A stretch of DNA of 64,000 bases. Source: Chitinophagales bacterium. Lineage in GTDB: Bacteria; Bacteroidota; Bacteroidia; Chitinophagales; Saprospiraceae. Each line of letters opens with the position of its first letter. Position 1 is the stretch's first letter. The stretch spans positions 1 through 64,000 of the forward strand of contig JAAFIM010000014.1 of NCBI GenBank assembly GCA_013297745.1, written 5' to 3'. Both the position numbers and the translations under genes were made by a program. Under the pieces are notes generated by a model. That model did not search any database, was not told where the DNA came from, and saw nothing but the letters and a program-made list of their open reading frames with translations. Shown one piece after another: positions 7,408 through 15,877 of this stretch.

Positions 7408-8052
7408 ATGCCCCAAAATTACATCAGCCAATTACTCAACAACAACCAAAATTGGGTACAGGAGCAAATCGCTATAGACGAAGATTATTTTGAACGCGCA
7501 GCTTTGGGGCAAGAACCCCAAATTTTATGGCTGGGTTGTTCGGATAGTCGCGTTAATCCCTCCGAGATGACAGGAACGGGCAAAGGTGAAGTTTTTGTAC
7601 ATCGCAATATCGCCAACTTGGTTTCTTATACAGATTTCAACTTTTTGAGCGTGCTGCAATATGCCGTAGAAGTGCTAAAAGTGAAACATATCATCGTTTG
7701 CGGGCATTACGAATGTGGCGGGGTCAAAGCCGCTATGGGCGAACATCAATACGGTTTGATTGATAATTGGATTAGGCCTATAAAAGATACGATGCGTTTT
7801 TATGCCAACGAATTAGACGATTTGGACGAAAAAGAGCAATTCAAAAGATTGGTAGAACTCTCTGTAATTGAACAAGTTGCGCATTTGGGTTATACCAATA
7901 TCGTCCGCAATCAATGGGCTAAATCGCAAATGCCGCATATACACGGCTGGGTTTATGATATTGGCACTGGCTATGTCAAATCTTTGGTTTCTATGATAAA
8001 CACAGAAGCCGAATTGAAAGCCGTTTGTAAATTTGAACAACTAAAAAAATAA
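7408..8052 (+). CDS. can: Beta-class carbonic anhydrase
   Basis: A 214-residue enzyme that interconverts CO2 and bicarbonate in the cytoplasm. The zinc site is complete: C44 and the Asp46-Arg48 dyad in CSDSRV, then H100 and C103 in CGHYECGG. Length and motif spacing are standard for the beta class. The ATG lies directly after the repeat region; 18 bases separate its stop from the flavin reductase gene, so the two are probably co-transcribed. Confidence 0.95.
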   Translation: MPQNYISQLLNNNQNWVQEQIAIDEDYFERAALGQEPQILWLGCSDSRVNPSEMTGTGKGEVFVHRNIANLVSYTDFNFLSVLQYAVEVLKVKHIIVCGHYECGGVKAAMGEHQYGLIDNWIRPIKDTMRFYANELDDLDEKEQFKRLVELSVIEQVAHLGYTNIVRNQWAKSQMPHIHGWVYDIGTGYVKSLVSMINTEAELKAVCKFEQLKK

Positions 8053-8070
8053 CCATAATCAGCCTATTTT

Positions 8071-8961
8071 ATGAAAACGATTATTCCCAACGAGATAGAA
8101 ATCAAGGATTTACACCAATTTATAGTGGGAGCGATTGCGCCCCGTCCTATAGCATTTGCTTCTACTGTGAATGAAAACGGACAAACAAATTTAGCACCTT
8201 ATAGCTTTTTCAACGCCTTTTCTTCCAATCCGCCCATTTTGGTATTTTCGTCCAATCGCAAGGTCAAAGGCAACACCACCAAAGACACCCTCCATAATGT
8301 AGAAGCCAACGGCGAAGTGGTGATAAATGTGGTCAATTACGATATTGTGCAACAAATGGCTATAGCTTCAGTTTCTTACCCCAGCGATATTTCCGAATTT
8401 GACAAATCGGGGCTTACGCCTATAGCTTCTCAGTTTGTAAAACCTGCCCGCGTCAAAGAATCTCCCGTCCAATTTGAGTGCAAAGTGAAAGAAATCATCA
8501 CATTGGGCGAACACGGCGGCGCAGGGCATTTAATAATTTGCGAGGTTGTTTGTATCCATATCAACGAGAATGTTATTGACGACAGAAACCGAATTGACCC
8601 CAACAAATTGGATTTAGTGGGCAGATTGGGGCGCGCTTATTATGTGCGAGCGAGTGGCAACGCATTATTTACTGTAGCACAAGACCAAGAAATTATAGCT
8701 TTGGGTTTTGATAAATTGCCCAACCATATCAAAAATAGTTCGGTTTTGACCGGTAATCAAATCGGTTTAATCGCTGGTTTGACCAAATTCCCTACCGAGG
8801 AAGAAATTGCCGATTTTGGTAGAAACACGCCTGAACTTGCGCCCATTTTGGGGTTAAAAACCAACTCCGAAAGCGATTTTTACCAACAATTACACCTTTT
8901 GGCACAACAATTTATACTCAAAAACGAGTTAGAAGCCGCATTTAAAACTTTGTTGCAATAA
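8071..8961 (+). CDS. Flavin reductase-like FMN-binding protein
   Basis: A 296-residue protein with a split-barrel FMN-binding domain of the flavin reductase type over residues ~10-190: VGAIAPRPIAFASTVNENGQ, then NLAPYSFFNAFSSNPP, then a segment with NTTKDTLHN. Members bind FMN and reduce flavins or act in redox detoxification. The C-terminal ~100 residues are an extra helical segment seen in long members of the group. The substrate is unknown. It sits between carbonic anhydrase and a HisC-like aminotransferase, all on the plus strand. Confidence 0.8.
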   Translation: MKTIIPNEIEIKDLHQFIVGAIAPRPIAFASTVNENGQTNLAPYSFFNAFSSNPPILVFSSNRKVKGNTTKDTLHNVEANGEVVINVVNYDIVQQMAIASVSYPSDISEFDKSGLTPIASQFVKPARVKESPVQFECKVKEIITLGEHGGAGHLIICEVVCIHINENVIDDRNRIDPNKLDLVGRLGRAYYVRASGNALFTVAQDQEIIALGFDKLPNHIKNSSVLTGNQIGLIAGLTKFPTEEEIADFGRNTPELAPILGLKTNSESDFYQQLHLLAQQFILKNELEAAFKTLLQ

Positions 8962-9019
8962 CAAAACAGCTTCTTTTCCATAAACCACCTTTCATTTTCC
9001 ACCCAAAACCACGCTTGCT

Positions 9020-10168
9020 ATGTTCCAACTTGAAAATATACTCCCACGCCACAGCAAAAAATTGATGGCTTTGCGTCGTTTTCCTGCTGATACTTGCGGG
9101 CAAAACCGATTAAATTTGGCTGACAACGCCAACCATTTTGGCACTGTAGGCACAGACCAAAAGTATAATTTTTACCCTGATACTGAAGCTTGTGCTTTGC
9201 GGGATGAATTGAGCGAAATTCACCAAGTACCCAAAGACTGTATTTTGCCCACCAACGGCGGCAATGCGGGTTTGGATTTAATCTTACGCGCCTTTATCAA
9301 CCCAGATAAAGACAGCGCTATGGTTTTTAGCCCCTGCGAAAATCAGTTAAAAGAGTTGATAATTCTCAATTCGGCTTCTGTGCAAGAACTACATCTTAGC
9401 CACCAATTTCAGTTGCCTATCAATAAAATTAGAAAAGAAATTACCGATTATACCAAAATTATCTTTGTGAGCAACCCCAACCCCATCACAGGGCTGACGG
9501 CGCGCCCTTATGATTTGGTCGAACTATTGGACACTTTCAACGGCTTGGTGGTGGTGGATGAAACGTATATTGATTTTTGTTCGGATAAATCAATGCTTAA
9601 ATTGGTTAAAGATTATCCTAATTTGGTCGTTGTGCAAAGTTTCTCTAAAGGTTATGGATTAGCTGCCTTGCGCTTGGGGGTTATATTCGCCAACGCGCAG
9701 ATTATCAACGTGTTAAAAACAATCCAACCCGCTTATTCTGTTAGCGCAGTAGCTCAAGAATTTGGGATAAAAGCCCTTCACGTACACGAGTACAAACAAC
9801 GACTTGCTGATTTGATGCGTACGGAGCGGGAAAGTTTGCGTTTACAGCTGTTAGCTTTGCCTTTTGTGAAAGAAATTAGCAATTCAGAAGCTAATTTTTT
9901 ACTAATCAAGGTAGAAAATGCAGCCGTTATGTACGAATATCTTAGAAATGAGCGTATAGATGTGTATTTATGCTTATCTTCACAATTTAATTGCGAAAAT
10001 AGTTTGCGAATCACTATAGGCACTAGCGAAGAAAACCAAAAACTATTGGCTGCTTTGCGCGAAATGCCTTATAAATTATCGCCCATCCGCAAATTTATAA
10101 AAGCTGTAACCAGCAATTTTTCCCGTGCGGGTTCGGTCTTATCCATTTTTAAGAAATTTTTTAGTTAA
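9020..10168 (+). CDS. HisC-like PLP aminotransferase
   Basis: A 382-residue fold-type I aminotransferase resembling histidinol-phosphate aminotransferase. Visible elements: PTNGGNAGLDLILRAF (cofactor phosphate cup), FVSNPNPITG (conserved NPN), VVVDETYIDF (Asp and Tyr contacting PLP), SFSKGYGLAALRLG (Schiff-base lysine, then arginine) and LRITIGT (carboxylate-binding arginine). No other his genes are nearby, so the true substrate may be another amino acid or phosphonate. The C-terminal ~30 residues are basic and variable. Confidence 0.75.
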   Translation: MFQLENILPRHSKKLMALRRFPADTCGQNRLNLADNANHFGTVGTDQKYNFYPDTEACALRDELSEIHQVPKDCILPTNGGNAGLDLILRAFINPDKDSAMVFSPCENQLKELIILNSASVQELHLSHQFQLPINKIRKEITDYTKIIFVSNPNPITGLTARPYDLVELLDTFNGLVVVDETYIDFCSDKSMLKLVKDYPNLVVVQSFSKGYGLAALRLGVIFANAQIINVLKTIQPAYSVSAVAQEFGIKALHVHEYKQRLADLMRTERESLRLQLLALPFVKEISNSEANFLLIKVENAAVMYEYLRNERIDVYLCLSSQFNCENSLRITIGTSEENQKLLAALREMPYKLSPIRKFIKAVTSNFSRAGSVLSIFKKFFS

Positions 10169-10189
10169 ATTTATAACAACAAACCCTTT

Positions 10190-11872
10190 ATGCTCACTAA
10201 AACAAACTCTATTGTCCTCGCTGCCTTATTGGCTGCCAGCACACCCGCTTTTGCCCAACTCAATGATGGCGGTTCTATCCCTGCGAGCCAATATCAGTCC
10301 TGGGGACTTGCCCAAACTATTGATATAGCCAAACCCAATTTAGCGCAAATTATCCGCGAGGATGAAGCCAAAGAGAAAGCGGGCAGTTTTGAACGCTACG
10401 GGCGGGTAATTCCTACCCAAATCAATCCCCAAAACAATGGCGAATGGCAATTATTAGCCAACGGCGATAAAATTTGGCGGTTGAGGATTACTTTGGAAGA
10501 AGCAAAGGCTATTTCTTTGCATTTTGATTATTTCCGCCTACCACAAGGGGCAAAATTACACGTTTATAGCGACGACAAAAGCCATATTTTAGGCGGTTTT
10601 GGCGCGCATAACAACCACGAAACGGGATTTTTTGCCACCTCGCCAATAGTTGGCGAAGCTATTACGATTGAGTATTATCAGCCTGCTTATGTGGCGGATG
10701 GTTCGTATTTTAACATCTATGGATTGGGTTATGCTTATAAAAATATCACTAGAACACAGCGCGAAGCCAAAGAGTTTGGAGACGCTACAGCTTGCCACGT
10801 CAATGTAGGTTGCACAGAAATCAACGGAAGAACCCAACAAAGAGACGCTGTAGCGCGCATTGGTGTGCTCGTGGGCGGAACTATGGGTTGGTGTAGTGGC
10901 TCGATGATAAATAATACCTCAGCGGACGGCACACCATATTTTCTAACCGCTTTGCATTGTTTTGTTGATGGAAGCAATAATCCCGGCACAGCCAACGATT
11001 TGGCACAATGGACTTTTGATTTTAACTATCAATCTGCCACTTGTAGCAATCCTGGTTCAGAGCCTTCTTCAAATTCGCTCACGGGTGCTATTTTGCGCTC
11101 CCACTCCAATGATGGCGGCGGCAACACAGGTTCAGACTTTTTGTTATTAGAATTAAACAATCGCCCACCTTTGAATTATAACGCTTTTTATGCGGGTTGG
11201 GATAGAAACAATACAGCGCCATCCAATGGTTATGGTATTCACCACCCATCAGGCGACATCAAAAAAATCTCCTCTTTTAGCAGTTCCTCCTCTGGTAGTT
11301 GGGGCAACACCACACCAAACACACATTGGAATTTAGATTGGATAGCCACCACCAACGGACATAGCGTAACAATGGGCGGCAGTTCAGGTTCTGCTATATT
11401 CAACAGCAGCAACCGAATCACAGGCACACTTACGGGCGGTTCTTCAGATTGCAATGGAAGTTCTTATACAGACACTTACGGTAAATTTTCTTATCACTGG
11501 ACAAGCAACGGAACAGCCAGCAATAGACAACTACAACCTTGGTTAGACCCCAACAACACGGGCAGCACAACTATAGATGGCGCATATTTGACCGATTTGG
11601 TTGGTGTAAGCCAAACAGTAGCAGCCAAGCCACTTTCTGTGTTTCCCAATCCCAATAAAGGGGTTTTATTTATCAACTTGCCCGCCGAAATACAAGGCGA
11701 AATGCTGATAACGCTAACAGATGCTTTGGGTCGTCAAGTGCAACAACAAATTGCTAACAACAATAACCAAATCGCAAGTTTGGATATTCAACAGCTACCA
11801 AATGGGGTTTATTTTGTAAATATCCAAGCTCAAGCGCAGCAATACAGTCAAAAAATTATCTTACAAAAATAA
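10190..11872 (+). CDS. Secreted trypsin-like serine protease with T9SS sorting domain
   Basis: A 560-residue exported protease similar to lysyl endopeptidase-type enzymes. Signal peptide at residues 1-22 (cleavage after AFA), a propeptide-like region to ~200, then the protease domain. Catalytic triad by pattern: H256 in FLTALHCF, D316 in NTGSDFLLLEL and S399 in GGSSGSAIF. Multiple cysteines suggest disulphides. The last ~80 residues form a type A sorting domain (VFPNPNKG, then GVYFVNI and a basic end, KIILQK), so it should cross the outer membrane by the type IX system and be attached or released. Cleavage specificity cannot be read with certainty. A hairpin terminator follows. Confidence 0.9.
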   Translation: MLTKTNSIVLAALLAASTPAFAQLNDGGSIPASQYQSWGLAQTIDIAKPNLAQIIREDEAKEKAGSFERYGRVIPTQINPQNNGEWQLLANGDKIWRLRITLEEAKAISLHFDYFRLPQGAKLHVYSDDKSHILGGFGAHNNHETGFFATSPIVGEAITIEYYQPAYVADGSYFNIYGLGYAYKNITRTQREAKEFGDATACHVNVGCTEINGRTQQRDAVARIGVLVGGTMGWCSGSMINNTSADGTPYFLTALHCFVDGSNNPGTANDLAQWTFDFNYQSATCSNPGSEPSSNSLTGAILRSHSNDGGGNTGSDFLLLELNNRPPLNYNAFYAGWDRNNTAPSNGYGIHHPSGDIKKISSFSSSSSGSWGNTTPNTHWNLDWIATTNGHSVTMGGSSGSAIFNSSNRITGTLTGGSSDCNGSSYTDTYGKFSYHWTSNGTASNRQLQPWLDPNNTGSTTIDGAYLTDLVGVSQTVAAKPLSVFPNPNKGVLFINLPAEIQGEMLITLTDALGRQVQQQIANNNNQIASLDIQQLPNGVYFVNIQAQAQQYSQKIILQK

Positions 11873-11886
11873 AATTATTTCCACAC

Positions 11887-11917
11887 AAAAGCCAAGCCTT
11901 GAGTTTGGCTTTTTTTA
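11887..11917 (+). terminator. Terminator after the protease gene
   Basis: GCCAA and TTGGC arms, with AAAA before and a run of seven T after. It is 9 bases before the next start, so read-through to the MBL gene is possible. Confidence 0.7.
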
Positions 11918-11926
11918 TAAAAAAAT

Positions 11927-12571
11927 ATGGCAAAAGTACATTTTTTCACCTTCAATATGATGCAAGAAAACACTTACATTGTATACGACGAAACGGGTGA
12001 AGCGGTTATTATAGATGCGGGTTGTGTCAATGCCAACGAACAAAGCAGACTTAATAAATGGTTGCAAACCAATAACTTACGCCCTGTGCGTTATCTTTGC
12101 ACACATTGTCATTTAGACCACGTTTTCGGCAACGCTTTTATTTGGGAGCGTTATCAGCTAAAAGCGGAAATCCACGAGGGCGAATTGCCCGTTTTGCAGC
12201 GTTTTGAGTTGTCGGCGCAGCGTTTTGGGATTTTTAAGTATGAAGTTCCGCCTATGGACGTGTTGTTTTTGAAAGAAAATACAGAAATTAGCTTTGGCAA
12301 TACCACTTTCAAAATTCTATTCTGTCCAGGACATTCACCCGCAAGCATTTGTTTTTATTGCGAAAAAGATAATTTTGTAATAGGTGGCGATGTGTTGTTT
12401 GAAGGTTCTATTGGGCGAACAGATTTGCCCGGTGGCAATCATAAACAGTTGATTAACAGCATAGAAACACAACTTTTGCCCTTGCCCGACAATACTGTAG
12501 TGTATGCTGGACACGGCAATCCCACCACTATAGGTCAAGAGCGTTACAGCAACCCTTTTTTGCAAAAATAG
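11927..12571 (+). CDS. MBL-fold hydrolase, glyoxalase II-like
   Basis: A 214-residue cytoplasmic metallo-beta-lactamase-fold hydrolase. The metal motif THCHLDH lies at residues 59-65, a third histidine in CPGHSPAS, the bridging aspartate in GGDVLFEGSIGRTD, and the last histidine in VYAGHGNPT. GSIGRTDLPGG is typical of YcbL/glyoxalase II-like thioesterases, which hydrolyse hydroxyacyl-thiol esters. The length matches the short YcbL type that lacks the C-terminal substrate domain of GloB. Flanked by terminators on both sides. Confidence 0.88.
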   Translation: MAKVHFFTFNMMQENTYIVYDETGEAVIIDAGCVNANEQSRLNKWLQTNNLRPVRYLCTHCHLDHVFGNAFIWERYQLKAEIHEGELPVLQRFELSAQRFGIFKYEVPPMDVLFLKENTEISFGNTTFKILFCPGHSPASICFYCEKDNFVIGGDVLFEGSIGRTDLPGGNHKQLINSIETQLLPLPDNTVVYAGHGNPTTIGQERYSNPFLQK

Positions 12572-12577
12572 TAAAAG

Positions 12578-12617
12578 CAAAAATCCCCATTCCTAAGCTG
12601 GAGCGGGGATTTTTTTA
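12578..12617 (+). terminator. Terminator after the MBL hydrolase gene
   Basis: ATCCCC and GGGGAT arms enclose about 17 bases and are flanked by A5 and T7 runs. Confidence 0.75.
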
Positions 12618-12678
12618 TAGAAATGAGTTTGAAAAATAAAAAATGAACGAAAAAATGCTATCTTTGCAGCCAATTTAA

Positions 12679-13347
12679 TTACTGAAACGTATAAAAAGCT
12701 CTCAGTATAATACTTCTATTGACTGCGCTACCGTTGGGGTTGCTGCTGTTGAGCCAAGGATTGAGCGGGCTATTGGCTGTGGTAGAAACAACCGAGCGCG
12801 ACCAGCCTATATTTATACCCCAATTGCGGTTGATATAAGCAGTTCCCGAAAATAAGATAGAAATATCCGTATTTTTGAACTGGGCTATATCTCGCTCTGC
12901 GCCGCCGACCTCATAACTTCCCCCCAACAAACGCCCGTAAGTCATACCCGCGCCAAAAACCATCCGCATATAAGAACCGCCGTTGTCAATATCGGAAATT
13001 TCCCAATCTTTAAAATTGATTTGTACGGGAACTTCCACATAATTCAGACGGCATTGCATATTTCGGGGTTGGCCTCTCACAAAAGCACTTTGGCTACCTT
13101 TTTGGGAGAATAAAATCTCCGTGCTAATATCCCAACGCTTGGCTATGTAGATATTGGCTCGCCCGCCAGCATTTAAGCCCAATTGATTAAATCCCGCTTC
13201 GCCATCGCCGTCAATTTGCGATATGTTCGTACCCACCACTATAGAAGCCGAAAATCGGCGTTGTCTTTCTTTTTGGGCAAAAGTTGAAGAATTAAAATAA
13301 ATAAAGCAGGTTACTGCTAAAAATAGTTGAAAAAAAGTCGTTTTCAT
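12679..13347 (-). CDS. Outer-membrane beta-barrel protein, PorT-like
   Basis: I choose the ATG at 13345-13347 (222 residues), because MKTTFFQLFLAVTCFIYFNS starts a clean signal peptide ending at TFAQ; the longer frame adds an implausible leader. The mature part has alternating hydrophobic strands (FSASIVVGTNISQIDGDG, then WDISTEILFSQKGS) and ends ILRAFYTFQ with the terminal aromatic of an outer-membrane barrel. This resembles the PorT/OmpW-like barrels common in Bacteroidota. The precise function is unknown. It is divergent from the small gene at 13367, with 19 bases between starts. Confidence 0.75.
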   Translation of the reverse strand: MKTTFFQLFLAVTCFIYFNSSTFAQKERQRRFSASIVVGTNISQIDGDGEAGFNQLGLNAGGRANIYIAKRWDISTEILFSQKGSQSAFVRGQPRNMQCRLNYVEVPVQINFKDWEISDIDNGGSYMRMVFGAGMTYGRLLGGSYEVGGAERDIAQFKNTDISILFSGTAYINRNWGINIGWSRSVVSTTANSPLNPWLNSSNPNGSAVNRSIILRAFYTFQ

Positions 13348-13366
13348 ATTTTTGTTTGTTATTATA

Positions 13367-13642
13367 ATGATAAAATACACAGCCCAAACCCTACATTTGC
13401 TAGAAAGCATTTATAAACAAATTAATTTTTTGATTCGGTACGAAAAAGGCAATTTTCAGTCTGGTTATTGTTTGGTAAAAGACAGGAGAATAGTAGTAAT
13501 TAGCAAATTTTTCACTACAGATGCCCGCATAAATTGCTTAATAGATATATTAACAGAAATAGGGCTTGACCCGCAGGTGTTGAGCAGCGAGCAGCAGAAA
13601 TTATACCAACAAATTTTACAGCAAGTTAATAACCCCAAATAA
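13367..13642 (+). CDS. Small hypothetical protein upstream of MBL hydrolase
   Basis: 91 residues from the ATG at 13367 (MIKYTAQTLHLLESIYKQ); an upstream TTG would add five residues but has no better context. Soluble, with alternating helix and strand character (SGYCLVKDRRIVVISKFF). I do not recognise a domain. Its stop is five bases before the next ATG, so it is almost certainly co-translated with the MBL hydrolase and may act with it. Confidence 0.75.
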   Translation: MIKYTAQTLHLLESIYKQINFLIRYEKGNFQSGYCLVKDRRIVVISKFFTTDARINCLIDILTEIGLDPQVLSSEQQKLYQQILQQVNNPK

Positions 13643-13647
13643 TTTTT

Positions 13648-14418
13648 ATGAAAATCACCTTTTTAGGCACAGGCACTTCTCAAGGTGTGCCCGTTATCGG
13701 TTGTCAATGTCCCGTTTGTCAATCTACTAATCCCTTGGACAATCGCTTGCGCGTCTCTTCTTGGATAGAAATAGGGGATAAATCTTTAATTATTGATATG
13801 ACCCCCGATTTTCGCTATCAAATGTTGCGCGCGCGCGTGCCGCGTATCGACGCCGTGTTGATAACCCACGAACACAGAGACCATATAGGCGGCTTGGATG
13901 ATATTCGCCCTTACAATTTCAGACAGGAACAATCTATCAACATCTACGCACAACAGCGCGTATGCGACGAGATTGTGCAAGCCTATCAATACATTTTTAA
14001 AAAATCTGATTATCCTGGTATTCCGCAGCTTAATTTAGTACCTATAGCCGAAAATCTCCCTTTTAGCTTATTCGATAATCAAATCACCATACAACCCATA
14101 CCCGTGATGCACGGCAAATTGCCCATTTTGGGGTATAGAATTGGAGATTTTGCTTATTTGACCGATGTTAAAACCATCCCAGAATCAAGTTTTGAACTAT
14201 TAAAAGGTTTGAAAGTGTTGGTAACGAGCGCATTACACCAAATAGAACACCATTCGCACGCTACGTTAGACGAAGCTATAGCCATAGCCCAACGCATCAA
14301 CGCCAAACAAACTTATTTTATACACATGTCGCATTATATGGGCTTACACTCGGAAGTATCGCGCCAATTGCCCGCAAATATACAATTTGCTTACGATATG
14401 TTGAGTATTGGATTGTAA
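13648..14418 (+). CDS. MBL-fold phosphodiesterase, PhnP-like
   Basis: A 256-residue metallo-hydrolase. It opens with FLGTGTSQGVPVIGCQCPVC, the structural zinc-binding cysteine cluster of PhnP-type cyclic phosphodiesterases, followed by LITHEHRDHIGG (metal histidines 74, 76, 79), VMHGK, and TYFIHMSHYMG near the end. PhnP-like enzymes open cyclic phosphodiesters; no phosphonate genes are nearby, so this member probably has a housekeeping nucleotide or RNA substrate. Confidence 0.85.
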   Translation: MKITFLGTGTSQGVPVIGCQCPVCQSTNPLDNRLRVSSWIEIGDKSLIIDMTPDFRYQMLRARVPRIDAVLITHEHRDHIGGLDDIRPYNFRQEQSINIYAQQRVCDEIVQAYQYIFKKSDYPGIPQLNLVPIAENLPFSLFDNQITIQPIPVMHGKLPILGYRIGDFAYLTDVKTIPESSFELLKGLKVLVTSALHQIEHHSHATLDEAIAIAQRINAKQTYFIHMSHYMGLHSEVSRQLPANIQFAYDMLSIGL

Positions 14419-14459
14419 TTACACTTTTTTTTAACATAATTTTTTTTAAATAGTTGAAA

Positions 14460-15725
14460 ATGATTAAACATCAACTCTATCAATGGCTAACTTTGTGTTT
14501 GGCTAGCGTATTTTGTGTACAAGCACAAGCGCAAACAGGGCGTTATATTAGACCCCTTTTTAACAATGTAACCGTAACCACCAACATTCAGTATGGTAGC
14601 GCAGCCCCGCACAATTCTACCAATCCAGCCCCATTAGCGTTGGACGTTTACGAACCTACAGGCGATACAGCGGCTTTGCGTCCTTTGGTTATTTGCATTT
14701 ATGGGGGTTCTTTTATTGGCGGTAGCAAAGAAGCTTCTGATATTCGCAAATGGGCGGACACATTAGCTAATTTGGGTTATGTAACTATGGCTCACAATTA
14801 CCGAGTAGGATTTAATCCGCTACAAACGGGAGCTGTAGTAAGAGCAGGCTACCGCGCACTACAAGACACTCGCGCAGCGGTTCGTTTTATGAAAGCGAAT
14901 GCAGCTACTTATCGCATTGACACCAATCAGATATTTATGGTAGGCAATAGCGCGGGTGCTATCACTGCTTTGCAAGCTGCTTATATTAGCAATAGTGATA
15001 GACCTAGCGAAACTTTCGGCATACCAGGCGCAGCAGGTTTGGATACAACTGACCTATTGGATATAGACCAAAGCACCAATACACTTAGCAATACTGTAGA
15101 AGTTAAAGCTTTGGTTGGACTTTGGGGTGCAGTTTTGGATACAAATGCTATTGATATGAACGATAATACCAATGTGTTATTGATACACGGCGACCAAGAT
15201 GCTACTGTGCCTATCGATATTGGCAACGCGCTTTCTCAACCAAGTTTTCCTGTTGTATACGGTTCTCGCACTATTGCGCCAGTTATTGCGCGGATGGGAA
15301 TGACGGCAGAGTTGGAGGTTTATGAAGGTTTAGACCATAATTTTTACTATACAGGTTCTACCTTCCCCAACGCGTATTGGGATACTATAGCCAACAGCGG
15401 TATTAATTTTTTGTGCAGACAAAATACATATTGCGATGCTTCTTTAATTAACATTATCAGTGTGAACGAAACTGCAACTCAAGCTTTCCGTTTATTTCCA
15501 AATCCAGCAAGAGAAGAATTTAATGTAATTTTTGACCAAAGCTATAATTTAAGTGATGTCAATGTACAATTGTTCAACCTACAAGGACAGGTTGCCGATG
15601 CGCCTTATACCTTAACCGAGCAAAATGCAACTTTCAACGTGCAAAATTTGCCAAATGGTGTGTATTTATTACAAATCAAAACCCCCAAAGGTGTAGCCGC
15701 GCAAAAAGTAGTCGTACAAAGATAG
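14460..15725 (+). CDS. Secreted alpha/beta-hydrolase (esterase) with T9SS sorting domain
   Basis: 421 residues from the ATG at 14460. Signal peptide to about residue 25 (VQAQAQ). Carboxylesterase features: ICIYGGSFIGGSK (oxyanion loop, GG in place of HGGG), GNSAG at 162-166 with nucleophile S164, an acid residue in IHGDQDATVP and a histidine in EGLDHNFY. The last ~80 residues are a T9SS type A sorting domain (RLFPNPAREEF, then NGVYLLQI and a KVVVQR end). The final 13 codons plus stop are duplicated 4 kb downstream at 19721-19763, marking an insertion exactly at the 3' end of this gene. Confidence 0.87.
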   Translation: MIKHQLYQWLTLCLASVFCVQAQAQTGRYIRPLFNNVTVTTNIQYGSAAPHNSTNPAPLALDVYEPTGDTAALRPLVICIYGGSFIGGSKEASDIRKWADTLANLGYVTMAHNYRVGFNPLQTGAVVRAGYRALQDTRAAVRFMKANAATYRIDTNQIFMVGNSAGAITALQAAYISNSDRPSETFGIPGAAGLDTTDLLDIDQSTNTLSNTVEVKALVGLWGAVLDTNAIDMNDNTNVLLIHGDQDATVPIDIGNALSQPSFPVVYGSRTIAPVIARMGMTAELEVYEGLDHNFYYTGSTFPNAYWDTIANSGINFLCRQNTYCDASLINIISVNETATQAFRLFPNPAREEFNVIFDQSYNLSDVNVQLFNLQGQVADAPYTLTEQNATFNVQNLPNGVYLLQIKTPKGVAAQKVVVQR

Positions 15726-15726
15726 A
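15684..15726 (+). repeat. Left 43-bp direct repeat, att-like
   Basis: Perfect match to 19721-19763. It covers the last 13 sense codons, the stop codon and one further base of the esterase gene. The pair bounds a three-gene island, as expected if an element integrated at the gene end and duplicated its target. Confidence 0.9.
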
Positions 15727-15742
15727 CCTTATATTTTTTATT

Positions 15743-15779
15743 AAAAACTCTTCTATAGCTTATAGGAGAGTTTTTTTTT
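15743..15779 (+). terminator. Terminator after the esterase gene
   Basis: ACTCTTCTATA / TATAGGAGAGT stem with one G-U pair, followed by a run of nine T. Confidence 0.75.
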
Positions 15780-15821
15780 ATGCTTAGAGAAAAATTTACA
15801 CATCAAATCAAAAAATAGTCT

Positions 15822-15829
15822 TAGATTTG
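15822..15829 (+). promoter_or_regulatory. Putative promoter of the island operon
   Basis: TAGATTTG fits the -7 consensus and lies 48 bases before the ATPase start. The 152-bp gap otherwise holds only the esterase terminator. Confidence 0.5.
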
Positions 15830-15877
15830 CAGCAGATTAAAACATTATATCAATAAACCTCTTTAATATCCATCAAA

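Noticed and set aside
13352..13366. Upstream TTG start for the small gene before the PhnP-like hydrolase
   Set aside because: It adds MFVII with no improvement in context and runs into the divergent gene's start; the ATG at 13367 is preferred.
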